A stretch of DNA of 37,327 nt from Pseudomonadota bacterium. GTDB taxonomy: Bacteria; Pseudomonadota; Gammaproteobacteria; Steroidobacterales; Steroidobacteraceae. The notes under the pieces are model-generated. The model saw nothing but the letters and a program-made list of their open reading frames with translations, ran no database searches and was not told the origin of the DNA. The position numbers were made by a program, and so were the translations under genes. Shown in pieces: positions 7,492 to 15,722 of the stretch. Location of the stretch: the NCBI GenBank assembly GCA_021850555.1, contig JAJZLX010000447.1, positions 1-37,327 on the forward strand. Direction: 5' to 3'. Each line of letters begins with the position of its first letter. Within the stretch, counting starts at the first letter, position 1.

Positions 7492-8784
7492 GTGAGTCTG
7501 CGACGCAACGCCCTGCTGCTGGCCCTGTTGACCGGTGTGCTCGCCATACTCGGTCAGTGGGACCCCGCGCTCGCCCGATGGTGGTGCCTGCCCGCCGGGG
7601 TGTTGCTCTCTGGCCTCGCCTGGGAGGCTGCCGCGAGCGGCCGCTGCCGCGTGCAGCTGCGACTCGCCGGACCCGAGCGCTGGCTGCTTGGACGCCGGCA
7701 AGCGATGCGGCTGGCGTTTGCGCAGAGCGCTCGCGACAGCGCGTGGATCCAGGCCGTTCTGGCGGCGCCTGCGGAATTCGCCGCGGAGCCGCGTGTCGAG
7801 ACGTTGCGCCTCGCCCGGGATCGGGAGACGACGGCCTCGCTCGAGGCCAGCGCGCGCCGCCTGGGCCGGCACGAATGGCCGGCGCCGAGGATACGTCTGT
7901 CGGGACCTCTGCAATTGGCGTGGTGGCCGAAGCGCATTGCCGTCGACTGCCCGGTCACAGTGGTTCCCGACCTCGTCAGCCGCTGCACCAGCGCCAGCGC
8001 CGACACCAGGGGAGGAGAGCAGCGCGCCCATGTTGCCACCGGCGGCGTAGCGGAGATTCTGCAGCTGCGCGAGTACCGGCACGGCGATCCTCTGCGCCTG
8101 CTCGACTGGAAGGCGAGCGCGCGTCGCGGCAGGCTGATCAGCCGCGAGCTCGCCGAGGAGCGGCATCTGGAGATCATGATCGCGATCGACGCCGGAAGAT
8201 CGAGCGGGCTCGCGGCCGGCGAGATCGACCGTCTCGGTCTTTACGTCAATGTCGCCGCGCGTCTGGCGCAGAGGGCCTCGGAAATGGACGATGCCGTGGG
8301 TGTGCTGGTGTTTGCCTCACAGCCTCTCGCGCTGTTGCCGCCCGCCAGAGGCGAAGCATCCGTCGTGCGCATCCGCCGGGCGCTCGCGGCCTGCCGCGTC
8401 CAGCCGGGCATGTCCAACCCCGCCCTCGCCGCCGCCCGCATCCGCGCAACGAGCCATCGGCGAACCCTGGTGGTCTTGCTGACGGACCTGGCGGACGCCT
8501 CGGAAGAGCAGCTCCTGCAGGCAGTGCGGCTGCTCCGCCCCAAGCATTTCACGCTCATCGCGGGACTCGAGAACCCGGGCATCATGGCGTTGCCCCTGGC
8601 GCGTGCGAAGGAGCCGCTGGCCGCGTACCGCACGCTCGCGGCAACCGAGTATCGGCACGCGCTCTCGAGCAATGTGCGCGCTCTGCGCTCGCTCGGCGCC
8701 GCGGCCCTCACCGCACGGCCGGAGAATCTGGACCGGGCCGTGCTCGAGGCTTATCGTGAGGCCCGTCACCGCCGGAGGGCTTGA
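7492..8784 (+). CDS. DUF58 / vWA-like protein, partner of MoxR
   Basis: 430 aa with a GTG start at 7492. Two closely spaced N-terminal membrane helices (LLLALLTGVLAILG and the segment around WWCLPAGVLLSGLAW) anchor a long soluble part. The DUF58 signature LREYRHGDPLRLLDWKASAR lies near residues 186-205. It is followed by a vWA-like beta strand ending in IDAGRSSG, equivalent to a DxSxS MIDAS start in which the second position is glycine. A later strand, TLVVLLTDLAD, is also vWA-like. DUF58 proteins are regularly encoded after MoxR and are taken to be its clients or adaptors. It is the last gene of the operon; a 43-bp gap separates it from the lipoprotein gene. Confidence 0.88.
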   Translation: MSLRRNALLLALLTGVLAILGQWDPALARWWCLPAGVLLSGLAWEAAASGRCRVQLRLAGPERWLLGRRQAMRLAFAQSARDSAWIQAVLAAPAEFAAEPRVETLRLARDRETTASLEASARRLGRHEWPAPRIRLSGPLQLAWWPKRIAVDCPVTVVPDLVSRCTSASADTRGGEQRAHVATGGVAEILQLREYRHGDPLRLLDWKASARRGRLISRELAEERHLEIMIAIDAGRSSGLAAGEIDRLGLYVNVAARLAQRASEMDDAVGVLVFASQPLALLPPARGEASVVRIRRALAACRVQPGMSNPALAAARIRATSHRRTLVVLLTDLADASEEQLLQAVRLLRPKHFTLIAGLENPGIMALPLARAKEPLAAYRTLAATEYRHALSSNVRALRSLGAAALTARPENLDRAVLEAYREARHRRRA

Positions 8785-8827
8785 GCAGACTCGAGCGCCG
8801 ACACCTTCTCCACCCAGAGGTCACACC

Positions 8828-9244
8828 ATGCCCGTCGAGTCGAGGAAACTGAAATCCTCCCTGTTCGCGCTCGCGCTTTTCGCCGCGCTGCCGGCCTGCG
8901 AGGCCGGCACGCCGCCGGCCGCAGACCCTTCGGTTGCGTCCGCCAAGACGTTCATTCAGGCGATGGCGCACGGCCACTTCACCAAGGCGGAAGCGGATTT
9001 CGCCGCACAGATGAAGCAGGACGCGCCGCCGCAGAAGCTGCGGCAACTATGGGACTCGCTGGTTCGACACGGTGGCGCATTTCAGAAGACCGGCGCCACC
9101 CGGACGATACACAAGGAAGGCCACACCATCGTGATCGTCAGGACCGATTTCAAAAGGCGTCCGATCGGCCTGATGGTGGCATTCGATACGGCACATCGCA
9201 TCGTCGGTCTGCATCTGGCTCCACCTCCCGGCGAGCGCTTTTGA
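8828..9244 (+). CDS. Small DUF3887-like putative lipoprotein
   Basis: 138 aa. AGAGG lies 7 nt before the ATG. The N-terminus has a basic region and a hydrophobic stretch (LFALALFAALPAC) ending in a lipobox-like LPAC with Cys near residue 25, so it is probably lipidated or at least exported. The mature part (SAKTFIQAMAHGHFTKAEADF, then LRQLWDSLVRHGGAFQKTG) is a cystatin/NTF2-type alpha+beta domain resembling DUF3887, with later strands HTIVIVRTDF and IGLMVAFD. DUF3887 domains often precede hydrolase domains; here the domain stands alone. No partner is evident; the GST gene follows 14 bp later and may be co-transcribed. Confidence 0.65.
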   Translation: MPVESRKLKSSLFALALFAALPACEAGTPPAADPSVASAKTFIQAMAHGHFTKAEADFAAQMKQDAPPQKLRQLWDSLVRHGGAFQKTGATRTIHKEGHTIVIVRTDFKRRPIGLMVAFDTAHRIVGLHLAPPPGERF

Positions 9245-9258
9245 GACAAGGGAACCCC

Positions 9259-9885
9259 ATGCAACTCATCGGTATGCTTGATTCCCCCTACGTGCGTCGC
9301 ACCGCGGTGTCGTTGCACGCGCTGGGACTTCCGTTCCGACATCGCTCCATGTCGGTGTTTCGCACGTACGACAGATTCCGGGAGGTCAATCCGGTCGTGA
9401 AAGCGCCGACACTCGTGTGCGACGACGGCACGGTACTTATGGATTCGACGCTGATTCTCGATTACGCCGAAGCCCTGGCCGCGCCGAAATCGCTGATGCC
9501 TCGTGGGACCGCCGAGCGGCTCGCGGCCCTGCGTCTGATCGGGCTCGCCCTCGCGGCTTGCGAGAAGACGGTGCAGATCGTCTCCGAGCGCTATCTTCGC
9601 CCCGCGGACAAACAGCACGAGCCCTGGGTCGCGCGCCTCGCCGAGCAATTGCGCTCGGCGTATCAGCAGCTCGAGTCGGATCTCACGACGCGCCCGCGCA
9701 GCTCAGGAGACACGCTCGGCGCGGCCGAGATCACCACCGCCGTTGCCTGGCGCTTCACACAGGAGAAGCTGCCCGGTCTCATTGCCGGTCCGGATCACCC
9801 GCGGCTGCTCGCGCTGTCGTCCTGGGCAGAGCGGCAACCGCCATTGGTTGCTTGGCCGTACGACGAGATCACGCTGCACGTGTGA
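9259..9885 (+). CDS. Glutathione S-transferase family protein
   Basis: 208 aa. The N-terminal thioredoxin-like half shows the GST landmarks: MLDSPYVRRTAVSLHALGL with Ser9 at the usual catalytic position before the Pro-Tyr-Arg-Arg turn, NPVVKAPTLV with the cis-proline, and LMDSTLILDYAEAL corresponding to the glutathione gamma-glutamyl-binding DS/ES pair. The C-terminal all-helical half has the LGAAEITTAVAWRFTQEKLPG block in place of the usual D-x-S/T-x-A-D motif. It is a probable cytosolic detoxification or isomerase enzyme; the substrate is unknown. Its 3' end overlaps the end of the convergent GST remnant by 17 bp, an arrangement best explained by a deletion that fused the two genes tail to tail. 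Confidence 0.85.
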   Translation: MQLIGMLDSPYVRRTAVSLHALGLPFRHRSMSVFRTYDRFREVNPVVKAPTLVCDDGTVLMDSTLILDYAEALAAPKSLMPRGTAERLAALRLIGLALAACEKTVQIVSERYLRPADKQHEPWVARLAEQLRSAYQQLESDLTTRPRSSGDTLGAAEITTAVAWRFTQEKLPGLIAGPDHPRLLALSSWAERQPPLVAWPYDEITLHV

Positions 9886-10162
9886 CGGGAACGCCCGTGA
9901 GTCGCGCCTCGAGCGGATAGAGCGCCTGACCCGGCGTTTTGTCCGCCAGGTACTGCATGATGGCGTGCGACTCCCACAGGATGAAGCCATCGTCCTCGAG
10001 CGCCGGGACCCGGTGGTTGGGATTGAGCTTCAGGAACTGCGGCTGGCGTTGTGCGCCCTTTGGCAGATCGACGAACACCGGCTCGACCGGGACGCCGAGC
10101 TGGATGGCGGCCATGCCGGCGCGGCGGGCATTGAAGGAGAACGGATGGTGATACAGACGCAT
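9869..10162 (-). pseudogene. GST remnant: N-terminal thioredoxin half only
   Basis: 97 codons from an ATG preceded by GAGGG (5-nt spacer). The whole GST N-terminal domain is present: MRLYHHPFSFNARRAGMAA with a serine active site, NPNHRVPALEDDG with the cis-proline, WESHAIMQYLADK with the ES motif, and ALYPLEARL, which normally leads into helix alpha-4. Directly after ALYPLEARL the frame meets unrelated TGVPVTRAA and a stop, so the ~110-residue helical domain is missing. The break coincides with the end of the convergent plus-strand GST gene. I therefore treat it as a 3'-truncated pseudogene. A free-standing thioredoxin-fold protein is possible but less likely. Confidence 0.7.
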
Positions 10163-10226
10163 GGTGGCCCTCACGGTGGCGACGGATCAACGAGCCCATC
10201 GTGCCAGCGGGCCGTGACAGATTCTG

Positions 10227-10410
10227 TCAGCAGTCCTTGCGCTCGCGGCGGATTGCCTCGCGCAGCGTCTGCAACCCCGACACCGGCTCGGCACGCGGCC
10301 CGAAGCGCGGCGCCCACGGACCGGTCCCGGCGATCTGGTCGCTCAGGTCCTTTGGCGAGACGGCCGCGCAACGCCTCGAGCAGCTGCAACAGGCGGGACG
10401 TGCGGCTCAC
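10227..10410 (-). pseudogene. Internally deleted YafY-type (HTH + WYL) regulator remnant
   Basis: A GTG at 10410 overlaps the SDR stop (GTGA) and begins VSRTSRLLQLLEALRGR, the usual first helix of YafY-type HTH/WYL regulators. After about 20 codons the similarity moves to another frame, reading DLSDQIAGTGPWAPR and then GLQTLREAIRRERKDC before a stop at 10227. In intact WYL regulators an LxxxLxxAIRxERK segment starts the WYL domain about 130 residues after the HTH start. The pattern therefore shows a large internal deletion with a frame change, plus loss of the WYL domain itself. The family assignment rests on pattern memory, not alignment. The remnant lies between the truncated GST and an intact SDR, in a zone of gene loss. 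Confidence 0.5.
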
Positions 10411-11252
10411 CCGGACTTGGGCTCCGTGCGATAGCCGCCGCGGGTCGCGGCCATCCGGTACGCCGCGGCGCGCAGCACCCAGGGAGCGAATCGCTCCAGC
10501 GCGACGAACAGCTTGCCGTGGCCGGTGATGATGACTTCCCTGCGCCCCCGCGCGATGGCATGCAGCATCTGGCTCACCGCGTGCCGCCTGTCCGCGACCA
10601 GCCAGCCCGGCATAGGCTCGGCGGCGTCGGCATGCAGTTGCCCCTGGTTGTCGACGCGGCGGATGTTGCTCTCGACGAATCCGGGGCTGATCAGAGTGAC
10701 CCGCACCCCCATGAGCGCAAGCTCCGGCGTGATGGAGTTGGCGAGCGCCCGCACGGCGAACTTGCTCATCGCATACGGCGAGGCGCCGGGCGAAGCGGTC
10801 CACCCCGCCACGCTGCCGACGATCACCAGCTGGCCGCGGGATTTGGCCACCTCGGGCAGGGCTGCGTGCAGCGTGCGCAACACTCCGAATACGTTCGTCT
10901 CGAACTGGCGGCGGTAATCCTCTACGGTCAGCCTGGCGAAATTGCCGACGACCCCGAAACCGGCGTTGGCAATGACGATGTCGAGTCTGCCCCTGCGCAG
11001 AACGGTCTCTGCGACAGCGCGCGGCGGGTCGTCGTCCCGAGTTACGTCGCACTCCATGATCAACGGCTCCACGCCGCCGGCTTCGCGGATCCGGCGGCTG
11101 ACCTGCTCCAGCCGCTCGGTGCGGCGCGCGGCCAGGGTGAGCACGGCTCCCGCCCGGGCGAGCTGGTGGGCCAGCTCTTCTCCGATCCCGGAGGAAGCGC
11201 CGGTGATGAGGACGATCTTGTCGCGAAAGCTCTCTTCTGTACCCGCACGCAT
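10407..11252 (-). CDS. Short-chain dehydrogenase/reductase (SDR)
   Basis: 281 aa. The start at 11252 has GGAGG four bases upstream; the frame is open for 130 further codons, but these are not protein-like. Classical SDR features are present: TGASSGIG (17-24) for NAD(P) binding, a basic AARRTERLE after beta-2 that suggests NADP preference, CDVTRDD, NAG (96-98), Asn120, and the catalytic Ser147/Tyr160/Lys164 in SPYAMSK. The C-terminal RREVIITGHGKLFVALERFAPW resembles SDRs acting on long-chain or lipid-like substrates, but the substrate cannot be assigned. Its stop overlaps the GTG of the WYL regulator remnant. A strong hairpin lies in its 5' leader. Confidence 0.88.
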   Translation of the reverse strand: MRAGTEESFRDKIVLITGASSGIGEELAHQLARAGAVLTLAARRTERLEQVSRRIREAGGVEPLIMECDVTRDDDPPRAVAETVLRRGRLDIVIANAGFGVVGNFARLTVEDYRRQFETNVFGVLRTLHAALPEVAKSRGQLVIVGSVAGWTASPGASPYAMSKFAVRALANSITPELALMGVRVTLISPGFVESNIRRVDNQGQLHADAAEPMPGWLVADRRHAVSQMLHAIARGRREVIITGHGKLFVALERFAPWVLRAAAYRMAATRGGYRTEPKSG

Positions 11253-11288
11253 GGTGCCTCCGTGGGTTCGCAGTTTCGATCGACTTCC

Positions 11289-11312
11289 CGCACCTGCCCG
11301 GGGGCAGGTGCG
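11289..11312 (+). terminator. Strong hairpin with short T run, in the SDR leader region
   Basis: Perfect 10-bp stem CGCACCTGCC / GGCAGGTGCG with a 4-nt loop. On the plus strand it is followed by CGTTTT, the form of an intrinsic terminator, yet no plus-strand gene ends here. On the minus strand it lies 37 nt before the SDR start, so it would be a 5'-leader structure. It may be a leftover terminator or an attenuator for the SDR gene. Confidence 0.5.
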
Positions 11313-11501
11313 CGTTTTCACTGGTGTGGCGGCTCCCTGCCGGCATTCTACCGATGTCGGGCGCGTACACCGGCGGATGGGTCTTCCGCCCCCCGTCCGG
11401 CGCAAGTCACGCCCCGTCCGGGCCCATGACCCTGAACGCGGCTCGGCGATGCGCACTCCGGTATACATAATGCCCCCGCCGCAGCGGGTGCCGCCAGGTG
11501 T

Positions 11502-11530
11502 TTGACGTCGCGGAGGGTTGGGCATATAAG
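11502..11530 (+). promoter_or_regulatory. Sigma70-type promoter of the REC-EAL gene
   Basis: TTGACG (11502-11507), a 17-bp spacer and TATAAG (11525-11530), each one mismatch from consensus. Transcription would begin near 11537 and give a ~57-nt leader before the ATG at 11594, which has GGGGAG in front. The rest of the 341-bp gap (11253-11593) contains the 11289-11312 hairpin and no recognisable gene. Confidence 0.65.
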
Positions 11531-11593
11531 GGAGCTGGTGATCAGGGGGCAATAAGAAAAACGACATTTCCCGGATGCAGGGGAGCGAGCACG

Positions 11594-12706
11594 ATGCGCG
11601 TTCTGATTGTCGAAGATGATGCAAATCTGCGCCCGGCTTTGCGGGCGGCATTGGAGAGGGGAGGCTACGGCGTACAGGAGGCCGAGAGCGGCAGTGAGGC
11701 GCTGCGGAAGATGACCGAAAGCGATTACGACGCCGCGGTCGTGGATTTTCAGTTGCCGCCTCCCGACGGTCTCGAGGTCCTCAAGCAGTTGCGCCGTGTA
11801 CAACCGCGGTGCGTGCGCGTGCTGATGTCAGGAGCGCTCGATCTGCCGGCGGTCATGAGCGCGGTCAACCGGGGCGAGGTCTCGCGCATCATCGCCAAGC
11901 CCTTCCGCCTTGAAGCGATATTGACCACGCTCGAGGAGGCGATCTGCGCGCGCACCCGCCTCGAGGAGCTGTGCGTCGGCGCCCGCCGCGACGGATTCGA
12001 GCTGCAGCGCCGCCATCTGGAGGAATGCTTCAGCGGCGATCTGTTGCGGCTCGCGCTGCAACCGATCGTCGATGCCGATACGGGCGCGGTGCACGGCTAC
12101 GAGGCCCTGCTGCGCAGCCGCCACGCGGTGCTCGACACGCCGATGCGGGTCATCGCCGCCGCGGAATCACACGAGATGCTCGGCCGGCTGGGCGACTGGG
12201 TGACATCGGCCGCCGCGCACTGGCTCGACGTGCTGCCTGCCGACATCAACCTGTTCATCAACGTCCACCCAAACGAGCTGTCCGACCTGGACGCTGTAAA
12301 ACACCGGTTCAAGACCCTGCAGCCGTGGAGCGAGCGGATCGTTCTGGAGATCACCGAGCGCGGCAGCGTGTTGCAGCTCTCCGGCTGGCAGGAAGCGCTC
12401 GGATGGCTGTCGTCGGCCGGGTTCCGCATCGCGGTCGACGATCTGGGCTCAGGATACAACTCACTGTCGGTGCTGGCGGAGTTGCATCCTGCGTTCATGA
12501 AGGTCGACATGAGCATCGTGCATCACATGGACCGCGAGGAGCGCAAGCAACGCCTGGTCGACCTGCTGGCTCGGTTCGCCAGGGCCACCGCGAGCCGCCT
12601 GATACTCGAGGGCATCGAAACCGACGGCGAGGCCGATATCGCCCGGCGCCTCGACGTCGACCTGCTTCAGGGGTATCTGTTCGGCAGGCCTTCCTTTACC
12701 GTTTGA
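11594..12706 (+). CDS. Response regulator with EAL c-di-GMP phosphodiesterase domain
   Basis: 370 aa. An N-terminal REC domain (1-118) has the acidic pocket EDD (7-9), phospho-acceptor Asp51 in AAVVDFQLP, and Lys102 in AKPF. After a short linker the EAL domain (about 145-370) keeps all residues expected for c-di-GMP hydrolysis: Glu170 in YEALLR, Asn223, Glu252 in LEITE, Asp282-Asp283 in VDDLGSGYNS, Lys303, Glu339 in LEGIE and Gln359 in LLQGYLFGRP. It resembles RocR and should be an active phosphodiesterase controlled by phosphorylation. The convergent hybrid kinase next door, 31 bp away tail to tail, is the obvious candidate phosphodonor, though this is inference. It is cytosolic. Confidence 0.93.
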   Translation: MRVLIVEDDANLRPALRAALERGGYGVQEAESGSEALRKMTESDYDAAVVDFQLPPPDGLEVLKQLRRVQPRCVRVLMSGALDLPAVMSAVNRGEVSRIIAKPFRLEAILTTLEEAICARTRLEELCVGARRDGFELQRRHLEECFSGDLLRLALQPIVDADTGAVHGYEALLRSRHAVLDTPMRVIAAAESHEMLGRLGDWVTSAAAHWLDVLPADINLFINVHPNELSDLDAVKHRFKTLQPWSERIVLEITERGSVLQLSGWQEALGWLSSAGFRIAVDDLGSGYNSLSVLAELHPAFMKVDMSIVHHMDREERKQRLVDLLARFARATASRLILEGIETDGEADIARRLDVDLLQGYLFGRPSFTV

Positions 12707-12737
12707 CGCGCAGCGCGCGGCTCCGGCAGGGCCGGGA

Positions 12738-15548
12738 TCAGCCGGGTCGGCCGGGTCGCAGCGCGAGCGCCTCGCGCAGCTCGCGCAGCTTCGGCGGCTT
12801 GGTGAGAACCCGATCGACGTGGGGCGGCACGTCCCCTTCGTCGACCAGCCTTCGGCCCCACCCCGTCAACAGCAGCACCAGGGTCTCGGGTGCCGCCGCC
12901 CGCACGGCCACCGCCACCTGGCGTCCGTCGATCTGCGGCATGCCGAGGTCCGTAATCACCACATCGAAGGGCTCACCGGCCGCCTGCGCGGCGCGGAAGG
13001 CCTCGATGCCCGCCTGTCCGCCATCGGCCGCCGTCACGTCATGGCCATCGATCGCCAAGGCCTCGCGCAGCGACTTGAGAACGATCGGATCGTCATCCAC
13101 CAACAGGATGCGCTTCGCAGAGACGACCTGTATCGGCTGCACACCGGTGGCCACACCGCCGGAGATAGCCGCCATCGGGAAACTGAGCGTCACCCGGGTG
13201 CCGCAGCCCACCACGCTCGTCACTTCGATCTCGCCTCCGTGACGCTCCATCGCGCCGTACACCATCGCCAGTCCAAGGCCGGTGCCCCGCTCTCCCTTGG
13301 TCGTGAAAAACGGCTCCAGGCACCGGCTGCGGGTTTGCTCGTCCATGCCGACGCCGGTGTCGGCCACCGTCAATTGGATGAGCCGGCAAGCTGGCGAGTC
13401 CGACTGCTCCGGCTCGTGCAGCCGGGTCTCGAGCGACAACCGGCCCCCGCGGGGCATCGCGTCCACCGCATTGAACACCAGATTGACCACCGCGTCACGC
13501 AGCTCGGTCTCGATGCCGAAGACCGCGGGCAGACCCGGCGCCAGGCGCGTCTCGAGCTCGATCTGCAGCCCTCGCCGCTGCGGGATGTCGCTCCAGCGGG
13601 CGTGCGTGAGGTCGATCACCTGCTCCACCAGCCGGTTGAGGTCCACGGGCAGGAGCTGCTGCTGCGGCTCGCGTGCGCGGTAGAACTCTCGCATGCGCGC
13701 CACGGTCTGCCCGACCTGCTCGGTGGCGCGCTGGATGACTTCGAGGGATTTCCTGGCGCGCGCATCGATCCCCGGCTCCTCAAGCAGCAGGTCGGTGTAG
13801 AGCATGATCGGGGAGATCGCGTTGTTGATGTCGTGGGCGATGCCGCTCGCCATCGTCCCCAGCGCGAGCAGCCGCTCCTGCTGCAGCACCGCCTGCTGGG
13901 TCTGTCGCAGATCGTCATAGGCGCGCTGCAGCGCCTGATAGAGGTGCGCCTGATGAGCGGCGAGCGCCACGTGCTCGCTCAGTTGGCGCAGGAACTCGCA
14001 TTCGCTGCTGCTGAAGCTCGCAGCCTGGCGCCGGGCGGCGAGCAACACCCCGAACACCCGGCTCTCGAAACGCAGCGGCGCCGCCACCAGCGACCCGAGT
14101 CCCCCTCGCGAGAGGCGCTCTGGAAACGGGAAGCGGATGGCGCCCAGGTCCGGCTCGTAGACAAGCTGGCCGCTCACACAGCGCGACAATCCGTTCTGAT
14201 CGATGTCGATCCGCGCGTGCTCGCTCATCGCCAGCTCGTTGGCCAGGGAAAAGCTTCGCACCCCGACCCGGGCGACGGTCAAGCGCGGACCGTCCGGCTC
14301 GTACAGGCAGATCGAGCAGAACTCGAGCTTCAGATGCTCCTCGAGGGTGCGGATGACGACCTGGAAGATGCTGTCGACATCCTGGCGCTCGCCCATGGCG
14401 CGCGTGATGTTGCCAAGCAGGCTCAGTCGCGCGAGCTGCGACTCGAGCTTCAACCGGCCCTGTTTGCGCTCGGTCACGTCGCTCGCCGCGCCGAACCACT
14501 CGAGGATGCCGCCCTTGCCGTCCTTCAGAGGGACGGCGCGCGAGGAAATCCAGCCGAGCGTGCCGTCCGCCCGGCGCACGCGATGCTCGAGCTGAAACAT
14601 GCTCTGGGTACGGATCGCCTCCTCGATCGCGGCCAGCACACGGGGCTGCTCCTCCGGAGGGATGTACTTGTCGAGCCAGGTCTGGCTCGGGTCGGTCTGA
14701 TCGGCGATGAAGTCACGGCCCGCGAGGTGGCGCATCTCGGTCCAGTCGGGGCTCATCTGGTACACGACTTCCGAGGTGGCATTGACGAATGCGCGGAAGC
14801 GACGCTCGCTGACGGCAAGAGAGGCGTTCACGCGCTCGAGCTCGGCTGCGCGCTCCGAGACGCGTGTCTCGAGCTCGCTGTTCAGCGCGCGCAACGCCTG
14901 CTCGGCACGCCTGCGTCCCGCCAAATCCCGGCGGACCGCGAACAGCGCCAACGCGGCAGCGGCGAAGGCGATGCCCCCTCCAGCCGCCAGTGTGATCCGC
15001 GTCCATGCCGTCACCGACCGGGTCCGTCGGTCGCGCGCAGCGAGCAGCCCGCGCTCGCTCGCCCGCATCTGCCCGATCAGCCGGCCGATCGCCGCCTCGG
15101 TGTGCCGGTTCGCTTCGACGAGGATCTCCTCCCGCCGTGCGTTCGCGAACCCTCGGGTCCGGCGCAGATCGATCAGCCGGTTGCGCTCGCCCATGCGCCG
15201 CTCGATGAGCGGCTCGAGCGCCGCAAGCCGGCGCTGTTCGAGAGCGTTGTCGGCCGTGAGATCCTTCAGACGGCCGAAGGCCCGCGTCACGCGCCGAGTG
15301 GCGATGCGATACGATCCCAGGGCCGCCTCATTGCCTGTGATGAGATAGGCGCGCTCGGCCGATTCGGCATCGGTGACGGCGGCGGCGAGCGCCTGAAGCT
15401 CATCGATCACCGCCTCGGTGTGGGTGGCCCAGCGGGCATCTTCGGTGAGCCGCCGCAGACTGAGGAACGACACCACCGAGATCAGCACCACGCAGGCCAG
15501 CGCGAATGCAAAGCCTGCCTGGGTCTTGCGCTCCGTTGACCTCTCCAT
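12738..15548 (-). CDS. Hybrid sensor histidine kinase (CHASE3-PAS-GAF-HisKA-HATPase-REC)
   Basis: 936 aa, with TAGGAGG before the ATG. Order: membrane helix ~12-32; periplasmic CHASE3-type four-helix region ~35-180 with AESAERAYLITGNEAAL; second helix ~185-205; a coiled-coil ~208-248; PAS ~250-362 ending WFGAASDVTERKQ; GAF ~385-540; HisKA with His572 in GIAHDINN; HATPase_c with N-box Asn689/Asn693, DTGVG (730-734) and GTGLGL (755-760); and a C-terminal receiver with DDD (818-820), Asp867 and Lys917. All catalytic residues are intact. The attached receiver could pass phosphate via a phosphotransfer protein or tune the kinase. It lies convergent to the REC-EAL protein, suggesting a c-di-GMP pathway driven by an extracytoplasmic signal. 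Confidence 0.93.
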   Translation of the reverse strand: MERSTERKTQAGFAFALACVVLISVVSFLSLRRLTEDARWATHTEAVIDELQALAAAVTDAESAERAYLITGNEAALGSYRIATRRVTRAFGRLKDLTADNALEQRRLAALEPLIERRMGERNRLIDLRRTRGFANARREEILVEANRHTEAAIGRLIGQMRASERGLLAARDRRTRSVTAWTRITLAAGGGIAFAAAALALFAVRRDLAGRRRAEQALRALNSELETRVSERAAELERVNASLAVSERRFRAFVNATSEVVYQMSPDWTEMRHLAGRDFIADQTDPSQTWLDKYIPPEEQPRVLAAIEEAIRTQSMFQLEHRVRRADGTLGWISSRAVPLKDGKGGILEWFGAASDVTERKQGRLKLESQLARLSLLGNITRAMGERQDVDSIFQVVIRTLEEHLKLEFCSICLYEPDGPRLTVARVGVRSFSLANELAMSEHARIDIDQNGLSRCVSGQLVYEPDLGAIRFPFPERLSRGGLGSLVAAPLRFESRVFGVLLAARRQAASFSSSECEFLRQLSEHVALAAHQAHLYQALQRAYDDLRQTQQAVLQQERLLALGTMASGIAHDINNAISPIMLYTDLLLEEPGIDARARKSLEVIQRATEQVGQTVARMREFYRAREPQQQLLPVDLNRLVEQVIDLTHARWSDIPQRRGLQIELETRLAPGLPAVFGIETELRDAVVNLVFNAVDAMPRGGRLSLETRLHEPEQSDSPACRLIQLTVADTGVGMDEQTRSRCLEPFFTTKGERGTGLGLAMVYGAMERHGGEIEVTSVVGCGTRVTLSFPMAAISGGVATGVQPIQVVSAKRILLVDDDPIVLKSLREALAIDGHDVTAADGGQAGIEAFRAAQAAGEPFDVVITDLGMPQIDGRQVAVAVRAAAPETLVLLLTGWGRRLVDEGDVPPHVDRVLTKPPKLRELREALALRPGRPG

Positions 15549-15722
15549 GCCCGCCTCCTACATTTGACCTGCCCTCGGACGCTTGGATTTGATTCTTATC
15601 GGCCCTATCGCAATACGATACGCGTAAGACGTCGCCCACGCCAGAGGCCGCCCCCGGTGCAAAAGGGCTCCCCGAGTCGGCAAGAGCACCGCTCTACGGG
15701 ATGCCGAAATCGGGAGAAGCTG

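Noticed and set aside
12819..15539. A ~900-codon plus-strand frame opposite the hybrid histidine kinase.
   Set aside because: It is a mirror of codon bias. It has no recognisable domain, while the minus strand carries a complete kinase with all motifs.
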